In this document: positions 1-6,160 of the stretch, in pieces | How positions within the stretch are numbered: position 1 is the first letter of the stretch | Layout of the letters: the number at the start of each line of letters is the position of its first letter | Source of the DNA: an uncultured bacterium | Lineage (GTDB): Bacteria; Patescibacteriota; Patescibacteriia; Patescibacteriales; Patescibacteriaceae | Assembly: GCA_937868555.1 (NCBI GenBank) | Contig: CALMNI010000064.1 | Location: 1 to 7,816, forward strand | Direction: 5' to 3' | Length of the DNA stretch: 7,816 nucleotides | Program-made: the position numbers and the translations under genes | The notes under the pieces: model-generated | The model's database searches: none | What the model saw: only the letters and a program-made list of their open reading frames with translations | Told to the model about the DNA's origin: nothing

Positions 1-30
1 TTGACATATTATTCGATTATTTGATATATT
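1..30 (+). promoter_or_regulatory. Promoter of the four-gene GHKL ATPase operon
   Basis: TTGACA at 1-6 is a perfect -35 box. TATATT at 25-30 is a good -10 box, 18 bases away. Transcription would be expected to begin about 7 bases after the -10, at about 36-38, which is the ATG of the first gene (37-39). The message is therefore probably leaderless, and no Shine-Dalgarno sequence precedes that ATG. The window starts exactly at the -35 box, so upstream operators or an upstream gene cannot be judged. Confidence 0.6.
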
Positions 31-36
31 TATTGC

Positions 37-255
37 ATGAAAGACAACCGACGAGAAAATTTCAAAAGACTAGCAGTTGCAAGAACCAAGGAAATCCTGC
101 GTCGCCTCAAAGTTCTCGGCAATTGCGCTAACCGCAGCCATTACGACTACACCGAAGAAGAAATAGCAAAAATTTTCTCGGAAATAGAAAAGAAGCTGCG
201 AGAGACTAAGGCAAAATTTACGTTTTCCGAACGTGAAAAGGAATTTAAACTATAA
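37..255 (+). CDS. Small helical conserved-type protein (72 aa), first gene of the operon
   Basis: The product is a short, very basic and mostly helical protein with no signal peptide or membrane segment. It begins MKDNRRENFKRLAVARTKE. A central stretch reads LGNCANRSHYDYTEEEI (residues 27-43), followed by a charged helix with an E/K pattern. From memory, small proteins with an N-terminal RENF.RLA..R pattern and a G-N-x-x-N-[RK]-x-x-Y-x-Y-[TS] core often lie at the head of bacterial defence-type operons, but their function is not known to me. The start is the only ATG near the promoter. The stop at 253-255 is one base before the ATG of the ATPase gene, so the two are surely co-transcribed and probably translationally coupled. 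A DNA-binding regulator or an ATPase-partner subunit are both possible. No helix-turn-helix is clear enough to choose. Confidence 0.7.
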   Translation: MKDNRRENFKRLAVARTKEILRRLKVLGNCANRSHYDYTEEEIAKIFSEIEKKLRETKAKFTFSEREKEFKL

Positions 256-256
256 C

Positions 257-2128
257 ATGCCAACATCCAAGAAAGCCCCATCAGTAGCGAAACAGAAAGC
301 CGATAAACTGTGCTGGTACTTCCCTAGCACGGGCCATGGCGAGAATCATGGATTTGCTGATTCATTACTTGAGTATTTCCAAGGCGATCATGAAAAATAT
401 ATCGCCCGAGAGGCTATTCAGAATGCAGTTGACGCTAGATTGGAATATGATAAGCCGGTTTCCGTTATTTTTGAAAAGTTTCCGCTGAAGCCTTCTCAAA
501 TTCCTGGCTACGGAGAACTGCTTGACCGAATGAACCGTTGTCTTGCATTTGTAAAAACACAGGAGAAAGCTGTAAGCTTTTTCAAAAATGCTATTGCTCT
601 TCTTAAAAGCAAAGAAGTATCTATTCTTAAAATCAGCGATTTCAATACAAGAGGACTCTCCGGATCGGACAATGACGTAGATGGAAACTGGTACAGGCTC
701 GTTAGAGCATCCGGCACAAGCTCTCCTAAAGGAGTGTCGGGCGGATCTTTCGGTATCGGAAAAGGCGCACCGATTGCCGCATCCGCACTGCGTACTGTCT
801 TTTATTCGAGTATCAATGATGAAAACCGGCTTGTATTTCAGGGAAAATCGCGCTTAGTCAGCCACCATGCCGAAGATGGGGATGTGTGCCAAGGCGTAGG
901 ATTTTACGGAATAAACGGCTGGGAAGCTATACGCGAAGAATCAAATGTACCTTCTCTTTTTAAACGCGAAGAACAAGGAACTGATATTTTCGTAGTAGGC
1001 TACCAATCAGGACATGGATGGAAGCAAAAGCTGATTAAATCCGTGCTGTATAATTTCTGGCTTGCCATTTATCATGGCGACCTTGAAGTGACGATACGCG
1101 ACGGGGCCGAAGAAACTATAACCAAACACAATCTCAAAGAATGTCTGGAGAAATATGATGCTGACGACGCTAAATCATTCTTTGAATCAGTGACTAATTG
1201 GACGCAGCATTTCGAACGTGATTTAAAACATCTGGGGAAGGTCTCCTTATTCGTGAGAAAACAAGACAGCTATCCAAGCAAAATCATGATGGCGAGAAAA
1301 CCCAAAATGATCGTACAGGAAAAAGCTTCAAGGGCCCTAAGAGAGCCCTACGCAGGAGTATTAATTTGCGAGAATACCGATGGCAACAATCTTTTGCGAG
1401 ACCTCGAGCCTCCGGCTCACGATAAGTGGGATAAAGATAGATCGCCAGAAGGCCCGGCGGCATTGAGAGAACTAGATGATTTCATCAAAAAGTCACTGAA
1501 AAGTATGGGAGAAGCTATCGCTACGGAACCGCAAGACATTCCCGGCTTAGATCGCTATCTGCCGGACAATGAAGAAAGAGATTATTTACCTTCTTCAGGG
1601 GAAGCATTGGAAGAAACAGGACTTTCTACCGAAGAAGAGTCAGGGCGTGAAATTGGGGCTGACAGAGATTCAGCTGTTGTCGACGTTGAAACTGTAATAC
1701 ATAAAACTATTGTTACGAATAAGCAAGCCGGTGGCGTAATGCCCACCCCTCCCAAAGGAGAGGGCAAAGGCCCACACGGAAGGCCTACTGGGCCGGACGA
1801 TGGAGATAAAGACGGAGCAAGAATCAAAACGTCATCTATCAGCTTCAGAAGCTTCGTCCAGAACGGCAAACATGGTCCAGAATATCACTTCGCCATAACT
1901 GGCCGGGAGGACTGCGAAGGCGCTATAAGACTAGTAGCCGTAGGTGATGACGGTATGTATCCCGTAGAGCTTGAATCTGCAATCGACACTAAATCGGGAA
2001 AAAGCTACGGCCTAGGAGAATCTATGATCAAGGGGCTTACGGTTAAGAACGGAAAAACTATTAAACTTGCGGTACGTCTTTCCTCTCAGAAGAAGTATGC
2101 GCTTGGAATTGAAAACTATGAAGGTTAA
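257..2128 (+). CDS. GHKL (Bergerat-fold) ATPase, MutL/MORC/Hsp90-like, candidate defence protein
   Basis: The product is about 623 aa and appears soluble, with no signal peptide. The N-terminal half carries the three Bergerat-fold signatures. The N box is REAIQNAVDA at residues 51-60, with the Glu and Asn expected to act in ATP hydrolysis and Mg binding. The G1-like box is ISDFNTRGL around residues 126-134, with Asp128. The glycine-rich lid is SGGSFGIGKGAP at about 161-172. The middle (about 250-420) is mixed alpha/beta and may be a transducer-like region. An acidic, low-complexity linker (about 430-500) and a Pro/Gly-rich stretch (PTPPKGEGKGPHGRPTGPDD) lead to a beta-rich C-terminal domain of about 100 aa. 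GHKL ATPases of the MutL/MORC type are known from restriction-like bacterial operons. That this one is defensive is inference from domain and context. ATG 257 was chosen because it follows the previous stop by one base; a GTG at 233 would overlap that gene. The last 11 bases overlap the next gene. Confidence 0.85.
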   Translation: MPTSKKAPSVAKQKADKLCWYFPSTGHGENHGFADSLLEYFQGDHEKYIAREAIQNAVDARLEYDKPVSVIFEKFPLKPSQIPGYGELLDRMNRCLAFVKTQEKAVSFFKNAIALLKSKEVSILKISDFNTRGLSGSDNDVDGNWYRLVRASGTSSPKGVSGGSFGIGKGAPIAASALRTVFYSSINDENRLVFQGKSRLVSHHAEDGDVCQGVGFYGINGWEAIREESNVPSLFKREEQGTDIFVVGYQSGHGWKQKLIKSVLYNFWLAIYHGDLEVTIRDGAEETITKHNLKECLEKYDADDAKSFFESVTNWTQHFERDLKHLGKVSLFVRKQDSYPSKIMMARKPKMIVQEKASRALREPYAGVLICENTDGNNLLRDLEPPAHDKWDKDRSPEGPAALRELDDFIKKSLKSMGEAIATEPQDIPGLDRYLPDNEERDYLPSSGEALEETGLSTEEESGREIGADRDSAVVDVETVIHKTIVTNKQAGGVMPTPPKGEGKGPHGRPTGPDDGDKDGARIKTSSISFRSFVQNGKHGPEYHFAITGREDCEGAIRLVAVGDDGMYPVELESAIDTKSGKSYGLGESMIKGLTVKNGKTIKLAVRLSSQKKYALGIENYEG

Positions 2129-2941
2129 TACAAAATCATACCCTCATCCGGTATTGGGAAATGGAGATGACCTCGGCGGCTCGTTCAAAGTGGAACTTCG
2201 TCGCGAACTCAGCCGCACGGAGATTGTTTTGAATCCAACTTTTGTCCTCCAAAATGCTTCTATTGAAGATTTGCTCAAAAAGTAGAATGCCGAAGCGCCT
2301 TCTATAGAAAAAGCTTCTCTACCCGTAAACAAATTGAAAGATTTACTATACCCGCGACTGCTCTCCGGGAACGAGTTACAGTCGGATTTTATATCTGCGC
2401 TGACCAGGAAATTAAAGGCTATCATCCAAGCGAGCCCCATGCCGATTACGAAGGCGCTATATTTGATATCGACGCAGGAGACATCATGGCACTAGGTGGC
2501 CAGTACTCCTTTCTCGCGGAAAAGAGCTTTGATCCGCTTAGGCCGCCAGTTTCATCTTTCATGTCGATCGTTCAAGGATCGCACCACGAAGGTCCGATGG
2601 AGATGGATTACGAAAATGAAAAGATTACTATTATCCTTTCTAAGGCTGATTGGAAAAATTATCTTGACGTCCGCGGGCAGAAGCTTGCAGAAGGAATTCT
2701 TCATGCTTCAATAGTCTTTCCAGCATTAATCGACGCGATTCATACAATGCGGCGAGGCGACGGAGAATATGAGGGAATGGGTTGGTATGGGCGCCTCGAG
2801 GCAATCTTGGAAGCAAAAAGTCTTCAGGACAACGATCCTTTCGAAGTAGCCCAAAGAATTCTTGAGAATCCAATTTCAAGAAGCTTTAAATCCGTCGAAG
2901 CGCTAAGCGATGACACATATAACGATGAAACATATGACTAA
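2118..2941 (+). pseudogene. Third operon gene, unknown function, interrupted by a frameshift at about 2277-2285
   Basis: The frame opening at ATG 2118 (MKVNTKSYPHPVLGNGDDLG...) runs 55 codons to ...IEDLLKK and meets TAG at 2283-2285. The -1 frame is open across the same point, reads on directly as VECRSAFYRKSFSTRK, and continues without a stop to TAA at 2939-2941. Adding one base (for example a sixth A in the AAAAA run at 2277-2281) or losing two would join both parts into one protein of about 274 aa. The second part contains ERVTVGFYICADQ, FDIDAGDIMALGGQYSF, FDPLRPPVSSFMSI and DVRGQKLAEGILHASIVFP, so it looks selected as protein and is not a random open frame. I recognise no enzyme motif and no membrane segment. 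The gene overlaps the ATPase gene by 11 bases and the next gene by 8. It may be a true pseudogene, an assembly or sequencing indel, or a recoded gene. ATG 2486 could start a separate 151-aa C-terminal product. Confidence 0.75.
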
Positions 2942-3743
2942 AGATCTAGCGCAAATGATTTACAAACGAGCAAAGGTAGAACGAATGATGAACGCTCTTC
3001 GTTCCGGCGAAGTTGGGGCATTGGAATCATACTTCAACCCAAACCTCTCGGTAAACGAAGAAGATCTTTTTCCCTCCACTATAAAAGTGTCTGGCAAAGC
3101 TCCTATCTTAAAAACTCCAGACAAAGACCCCGTTTCGGCTGATCTAGAGAATGCTATCATGCTTCATCAGTATTACCAGAATCTCGATGAAACCCAGGCT
3201 TCTGATCCGCGCCTATGGACATACCTGAGCCATGTCCAATTCAGAAAATACGCTTTAATACGTTGGGGACTTAAAGGCAAGCCTGAGGATTTTGAGAAAC
3301 AGGAAGAAAAAGCTAAAGCTATAACCTATATTTTTGAACACTGGTTTGTTAGCGGAGGAAGCGACCGTGATCTTCGCCGGCATGCAATCGCCCGTCTTTG
3401 GTGGGCCGCACACCTCACATGTGCGCCTTGGAAATCAGATCCTGAATTTTTCAGCGGGCTTGAGAACAAAGATCCCTATTACTATACCCGGATACTGCTA
3501 TCCACCCAGGATATCTACCAACAAGTCCTTGAGCGCGCCATGGGGCGCTCTAACCGCATTTTAATCTCGGTATTAGAATTCTTAGGCAAAAATAAATCAT
3601 TTGCTCAATCCAGAGAAAAGATCCGTAGCCTCATGAAAGAGCTGAATCTCGCATATGGCACTAAAAAAATAATCACTCTTGACCAAAAGACTTTGGCTGC
3701 TCTTATTTCTAAGATTGGATCAGAAATTGATGTAAAAGAATAA
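2934..3743 (+). CDS. DUF6339-like protein, last gene of the operon
   Basis: The product is a soluble, largely helical protein of 269 aa from ATG 2934. ATGs at 2925 and 2910 in the same frame would add 3 or 8 residues. I prefer 2934 because ATGACTAA gives an 8-base overlap with the preceding stop, as at the previous junction, but no Shine-Dalgarno sequence decides it. The central core, LWTYLSHVQFRKYALIRW (94-111), YIFEHWFVSGGSDRDLRRH (132-150), IARLWWAAHLT (152-162) and ILLSTQDIYQQVLERAMGR (187-205), matches my memory of the DUF6339 family. That family has no established biochemical activity that I know of and tends to be found with ATPases in accessory loci. The conserved RxxIARLWWxxHLT stretch and the STQDI segment are the best candidates for functional surfaces. 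No known nuclease or methylase motif is visible. Its position suggests it is a partner or effector of the GHKL ATPase. Confidence 0.7.
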   Translation: MTKDLAQMIYKRAKVERMMNALRSGEVGALESYFNPNLSVNEEDLFPSTIKVSGKAPILKTPDKDPVSADLENAIMLHQYYQNLDETQASDPRLWTYLSHVQFRKYALIRWGLKGKPEDFEKQEEKAKAITYIFEHWFVSGGSDRDLRRHAIARLWWAAHLTCAPWKSDPEFFSGLENKDPYYYTRILLSTQDIYQQVLERAMGRSNRILISVLEFLGKNKSFAQSREKIRSLMKELNLAYGTKKIITLDQKTLAALISKIGSEIDVKE

Positions 3744-3897
3744 AATACAGAAGTATCCCGGTACCAAGCAAATTCGAAGCATCAATAAGTTCAAGATTTC
3801 ATAAAGAAAAAGTAAAGATTTGTTCAAGACGGAATCAGGGATCTGGAGCCCAATTTGAGCCCTAAAGGTCAACCCGGGTCTAGAACTTTTTGAATAC

Positions 3898-3924
3898 AAA
3901 AAGGCCTCGCAATTGCGAGGCCTT
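3898..3924 (-). terminator. Intrinsic terminator downstream of tRNA-Asp
   Basis: AAGGCCTCGC and GCGAGGCCTT (3901-3910 and 3915-3924) pair perfectly around an AATT loop. On the - strand the stem runs straight into five Ts (3902-3898). There is no T tract on the + side, so it serves the tRNA transcript and not the operon to the left. It lies 29 bases beyond the tRNA 3' end. Confidence 0.85.
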
Positions 3925-3952
3925 CGGGTCTCCCGATAACGAGAGCTAACTG

Positions 3953-4026
3953 CGGAGCGGACGGGGTTCGAACCCGCGACCTCTGCCGTGACAGGGCAGC
4001 GCTCTAACCAACTGAGCTACCGCTCC
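3953..4026 (-). tRNA. tRNA-Asp (anticodon GTC)
   Basis: The complement strand folds as a complete cloverleaf of 74 nt. The acceptor stem is GGAGCGG (4026-4020) with CCGCTCC (3960-3954). The D-arm holds AGCTCAGTTGGTTAGAGC. The anticodon stem CTGCC/GGCAG encloses the loop CTGTCAC with anticodon GTC. The T-arm holds GGGTTCGAACCC. The discriminator base is G, as usual for tRNA-Asp. CCA is not encoded: the bases after the discriminator read CAG, so CCA must be added by a nucleotidyltransferase. The gene has its own promoter and terminator. Its 3' end faces the accessory operon, and tRNA 3' ends are common integration sites for mobile islands. Confidence 0.97.
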
Positions 4027-4034
4027 AAGGTAGC

Positions 4035-4056
4035 TTTACGCTCATATTAGCGTAAA
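4035..4056 (-). repeat. Perfect hairpin in the tRNA-Asp leader
   Basis: TTTACGCT (4035-4042) and AGCGTAAA (4049-4056) pair over 8 bases around a 6-base loop. The hairpin is entirely within the predicted 5' leader (start about 4061, mature tRNA at 4026). It leaves 8 bases between the stem and the tRNA and could guide or slow 5' processing. There is no T tract after it, so it is not an intrinsic terminator. Confidence 0.6.
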
Positions 4057-4067
4057 CACTATCGAAT

Positions 4068-4096
4068 ATCCTATCATTAAAAATCCTCCTAGTCAA
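4068..4096 (-). promoter_or_regulatory. Promoter of tRNA-Asp
   Basis: On the - strand, TTGACT (4096-4091) and TAGGAT (4073-4068) are separated by exactly 17 bases, giving a start near 4061. The -35 box lies two bases after the stop of the SdpI-family gene, so the tRNA need not depend on read-through from it. Confidence 0.6.
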
Positions 4097-4098
4097 TA

Positions 4099-4758
4099 TT
4101 AGACTTTCGTCTTTTTGAACAAGAGATAGGAATACAGATTAGGAACAATAATAATACCGGCGATAGCAACGACAAAGCTTATGATTTTAAATAAAGGCTG
4201 GGGGATGAAAGCTGCGGCAGCAATTAAAACTCCCGCGATCGCCATTACAGGCCCCATTAAACGATTGGTTTTATCCCAAATTTCAGCGTTTGATAATGTC
4301 CAAGGATTACGCACTCCCATCATAAAATTCTGTTTAATAGTTCCCATGTAATAACCCAAGCCAATAAATAACAATCCAACCGCGACTGGAATATACATAC
4401 CGATATTAATGGAATATCCAAAACCAGCCGCTATAGTTAAGACATAAATTAATAGAAAGAAAATCATGAAAATATTTTTAATCCCAACATACGCTTTGGC
4501 AAATATGGCGTACTGATCTCCTCGAGGATCTAAGCGCGGCAAAGCTAAGAAAAGGGCATATATACCTATCATTAAAGCAGGCATGAATATAGCAGCAAAA
4601 GTCCGACTCGACCAGCCATTAACATTACCAGCAATATCCCAATGCATGGGCATACGATCCGGTCCATACAAAAACGTATATAGCCCCATTCCTAGGCCGA
4701 TTATTATTAATAGTACGGGGAACCATTCAGTTTTCAAACTCGGTTTTAGGGGATTCAT
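4099..4758 (-). CDS. SdpI/DUF1648-family integral membrane protein
   Basis: The product is 219 aa with about six membrane segments (near residues 12-30, 53-74, 97-115, 121-140, 168-184 and 190-213). Two family signatures are visible: the DUF1648-type MPMHWDIAGNVNGWSSR (36-52) between the first two segments, and the SdpI-type GVRNPWTLSNAEIWDKTNRL (148-167) before the fifth. The founding member, SdpI of Bacillus subtilis, is the immunity protein against the SdpC toxin and also sequesters a regulator. Most relatives have unknown roles and no toxin gene is visible here, so immunity should not be assumed. The start at 4758 (MNPLKPSLKT) was preferred over an in-frame ATG at 4842 because a strong extended -10 promoter lies between them, and because the added 28 residues are polar, family-atypical and would precede the first membrane segment. 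No Shine-Dalgarno sequence is seen. Confidence 0.88.
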   Translation of the reverse strand: MNPLKPSLKTEWFPVLLIIIGLGMGLYTFLYGPDRMPMHWDIAGNVNGWSSRTFAAIFMPALMIGIYALFLALPRLDPRGDQYAIFAKAYVGIKNIFMIFFLLIYVLTIAAGFGYSINIGMYIPVAVGLLFIGLGYYMGTIKQNFMMGVRNPWTLSNAEIWDKTNRLMGPVMAIAGVLIAAAAFIPQPLFKIISFVVAIAGIIIVPNLYSYLLFKKTKV

Positions 4759-4786
4759 ATGCTTATAAATATTTAATATCACTGTT

Positions 4787-4795
4787 ATTATACCA
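4787..4795 (-). promoter_or_regulatory. Extended -10 promoter of the SdpI-family gene
   Basis: The - strand reads TGGTATAAT (4795-4787), a perfect -10 box with the TGn extension. No good -35 is seen 16-18 bases upstream, as is usual for extended -10 promoters. Start would be near 4780, giving a leader of about 22 bases before ATG 4758. Confidence 0.6.
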
Positions 4796-4860
4796 CTTTT
4801 ATTTTTAAAATGTTTTTGATTCCTTGGTCTTTCTAATTCCAACCTAATTTATGAAATCCT

Positions 4861-4889
4861 TTGATTTTTATTGCCTTTTCTGCTAGCCT
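4861..4889 (+). promoter_or_regulatory. Possible promoter of ychF
   Basis: TTGATT (4861-4866) is followed after 17 bases by TAGCCT (4884-4889), which keeps the first, second and last bases of the -10 consensus and is preceded by TGC (TGn). Transcription would start near 4896, leaving about 28 bases before ATG 4924. The -10 is only half matched, so this is tentative. Confidence 0.35.
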
Positions 4890-4923
4890 AGAAACACAAG
4901 CTTACTCTTTACTCGCTATTATC

Positions 4924-5988
4924 ATGCCTTTATCCATCGGAATCGTCGGCCTGCCAAACGTCGGCAAATCAACTCTTTTCACCGCCCTGACAAAAAAACA
5001 AGCCGAAGCGGCTAACTATCCTTTTTGCACCATTGAACCAAACGTCGGCCTTGTTAAAGTTCCCGATGAACGTCTCAATGCCTTGGCCGAAATATCTAAA
5101 CCGGAAAAAATCATTCCAACAGTAATTGAATTTGTCGATATTGCCGGGTTGGTCAAAGGCGCATCGACCGGCGAGGGGCTAGGCAATCAATTCTTATCGC
5201 ATATACGCGAATGCGATGCTATCTGCGAAGTTGTGCGCCAATTCGAAGACGACAATATCATTCATGTCCATAATAAAATTGATCCCGATGGCGACCGCGA
5301 AACAATTAATCTCGAATTAATCCTGGCCGACCTGGCAACGGTAACAAAGCGTTACGACAAAACAAGTCGCGAAGCCCGAACCGGGCAAAAAGAAGCTGTT
5401 ATTGCAACAGCAATTTTAGAACGCTTAAAGAATCAACTCGAAGCTGGGAAAGCTGCCCGTGAATTAGAATTTACTGATGATGAAAAAATATTCGTTAAGC
5501 AACTTGGCTTAATTACCATTAAGCCGCTGTTATATGTATTAAACGCTAACGATAAAGATGTTGATGTTTCGCATGCCTGGAAAGATGGCAAAGTTATTTC
5601 TATTGATGCAAAACTTGAAGCGGAAATTGCCTCCCTGCCAGAAGAAGAACAACAAGTATACATTGAAGAACTGGGCTTAAAAGAAAGTGGCCTTGACCGG
5701 CTTATTCGCGCTGGCTATGAACTGCTTGGGCTTATTACTTTTTTTACAACCGGGAAAGACGAAACACGAGCGTGGACCGTACGGGCGGGCGTAAAAGCTC
5801 CCGAAGCCGCCGGCGTAATCCATACTGATTTCGTCAAAGGCTTTATACGAGCGGAAGTAATCCAATGGCAAGATTTTGTTGCTGCCGGATCGGAACTTGA
5901 AGCAAAAAATAAAGGCCTCATCCGCACTGAAGGCAAAGAATATCAAATAAAAGACGGAGACGTCTGTAATTTTCTTGTAAACTCTTAA
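4924..5988 (+). CDS. ychF: Redox-regulated ATPase YchF (OLA1/Obg family)
   Basis: The product is 354 aa, close to the usual 360-365. It is a cytosolic P-loop NTPase that associates with ribosomes. The family is known to prefer ATP over GTP and to act in translation and stress responses. The P-loop is GLPNVGKS (9-16), the switch I threonine is in YPFCTIEPN (32-40), and the G3 motif is DIAGL (72-76), with the hydrophobic Leu in place of the catalytic Gln that defines HAS-type NTPases. A coiled-coil region covers about 130-200. The specificity motif is N207-A-N-D210, where relatives usually have NxxE. The C-terminal TGS domain (about 270-354) ends [18 protein letters not shown], as in the family. 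ATG 4924 starts the canonical MPLSIGIVG; an upstream TTG at 4861 would add 21 residues absent from relatives. No Shine-Dalgarno sequence is present. The gene is divergent from the SdpI-family gene. Confidence 0.97.
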   Translation: MPLSIGIVGLPNVGKSTLFTALTKKQAEAANYPFCTIEPNVGLVKVPDERLNALAEISKPEKIIPTVIEFVDIAGLVKGASTGEGLGNQFLSHIRECDAICEVVRQFEDDNIIHVHNKIDPDGDRETINLELILADLATVTKRYDKTSREARTGQKEAVIATAILERLKNQLEAGKAARELEFTDDEKIFVKQLGLITIKPLLYVLNANDKDVDVSHAWKDGKVISIDAKLEAEIASLPEEEQQVYIEELGLKESGLDRLIRAGYELLGLITFFTTGKDETRAWTVRAGVKAPEAAGVIHTDFVKGFIRAEVIQWQDFVAAGSELEAKNKGLIRTEGKEYQIKDGDVCNFLVNS

Positions 5989-5990
5989 TC

Positions 5991-6019
5991 TTGACAAACT
6001 TTATAGAGTCAAGCATACT
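5991..6019 (+). promoter_or_regulatory. Promoter of the candidate small RNA after ychF
   Basis: TTGACA (5991-5996) is a perfect -35 box only two bases after the ychF stop. CATACT (6014-6019) is a -10 box at the ideal 17-base distance. The predicted start is near 6026. No protein gene follows on this strand for the rest of the window, so the promoter points to an RNA gene. The layout repeats that of tRNA-Asp, whose -35 box also follows a stop codon directly. Confidence 0.6.
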
Positions 6020-6025
6020 GCGTAG

Positions 6026-6151
6026 TAGTGTATCGCTTTATTCGTATTGGTTAAGGATAAGCTACATTTAAAATACAGTGCCTAACAAACATGTTAGTAT
6101 TTTAGCGAAAGGCTAAAAACAAACTCAAAAAAAGACCACTCAGTCTTTTTT
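6026..6151 (+). ncRNA. Candidate structured small RNA of about 126 nt, unknown family
   Basis: The segment lies between a promoter and an intrinsic terminator and has no open frame of note. Four consecutive hairpins can be drawn. In the first, GTAG-TG-TATC (6025-6034) pairs with GATA-AG-CTAC (6056-6065) through a 2x2 internal loop, starting at the predicted first base. In the second, CTAACA pairs with TGTTAG (6082-6087 and 6092-6097). In the third, TTTTAGC pairs with GCTAAAA (6100-6106 and 6112-6118) around a GAAAG loop. The fourth is the terminator stem. I see no signature of tmRNA, RNase P RNA, SRP RNA or a known riboswitch. It could act in trans as a regulator or be an extended ychF 3' end. 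The call rests on promoter, structure and terminator together, not on homology. Confidence 0.45.
6127..6151 (+). terminator. Intrinsic terminator (works in both directions)
   Basis: AAAAAAGAC (6128-6136) pairs with GTCTTTTTT (6143-6151) around CACTCA. There is a T tract on both strands: six Ts on the +, seven on the -. On the + strand it ends ychF read-through and the candidate small RNA. On the - strand it could end read-through from the methyltransferase gene. The stem has only two G-C pairs plus A-T pairs, so efficiency may be modest. Confidence 0.6.
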
Positions 6152-6160
6152 GCTAGGATC

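Noticed and set aside
1582..1869. Complement-strand open frame inside the ATPase gene, and similar frames at 508-717, 2144-2440, 2640-2879, 2960-3160, 5433-5663, 5677-5997 and 7448-7678
   Set aside because: They are mirror or shifted frames of well-supported genes, with no promoter, ribosome site or protein-like composition of their own.
2274..2285. Programmed -1 ribosomal frameshift site in the third gene
   Set aside because: The heptamer would be C AAA AAG, which lacks the A AAA AAG form; five As are also short for polymerase slippage, and no clear stimulatory stem follows. A base error or loss is simpler, though not excluded.
3867..3878. Possible partial copy of the tRNA T-arm (GGTCAACCCGGG versus GGTTCGAACCCGCG) as an attachment site
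   Set aside because: Needs gaps and is only about 12 bases long; chance similarity is likely.
4042..4077. Alternative genetic code with TGA as glycine (as in some Patescibacteria)
   Set aside because: None of the large frames needs an in-frame TGA; all read fully with the standard code.
4759..4842. Longer N-terminus for the SdpI-family protein
   Set aside because: A strong extended -10 promoter lies inside it and the extra 28 residues do not look like the family.
4861..4923. Longer N-terminus for YchF from TTG 4861
   Set aside because: The family begins immediately before the P-loop, as from ATG 4924.
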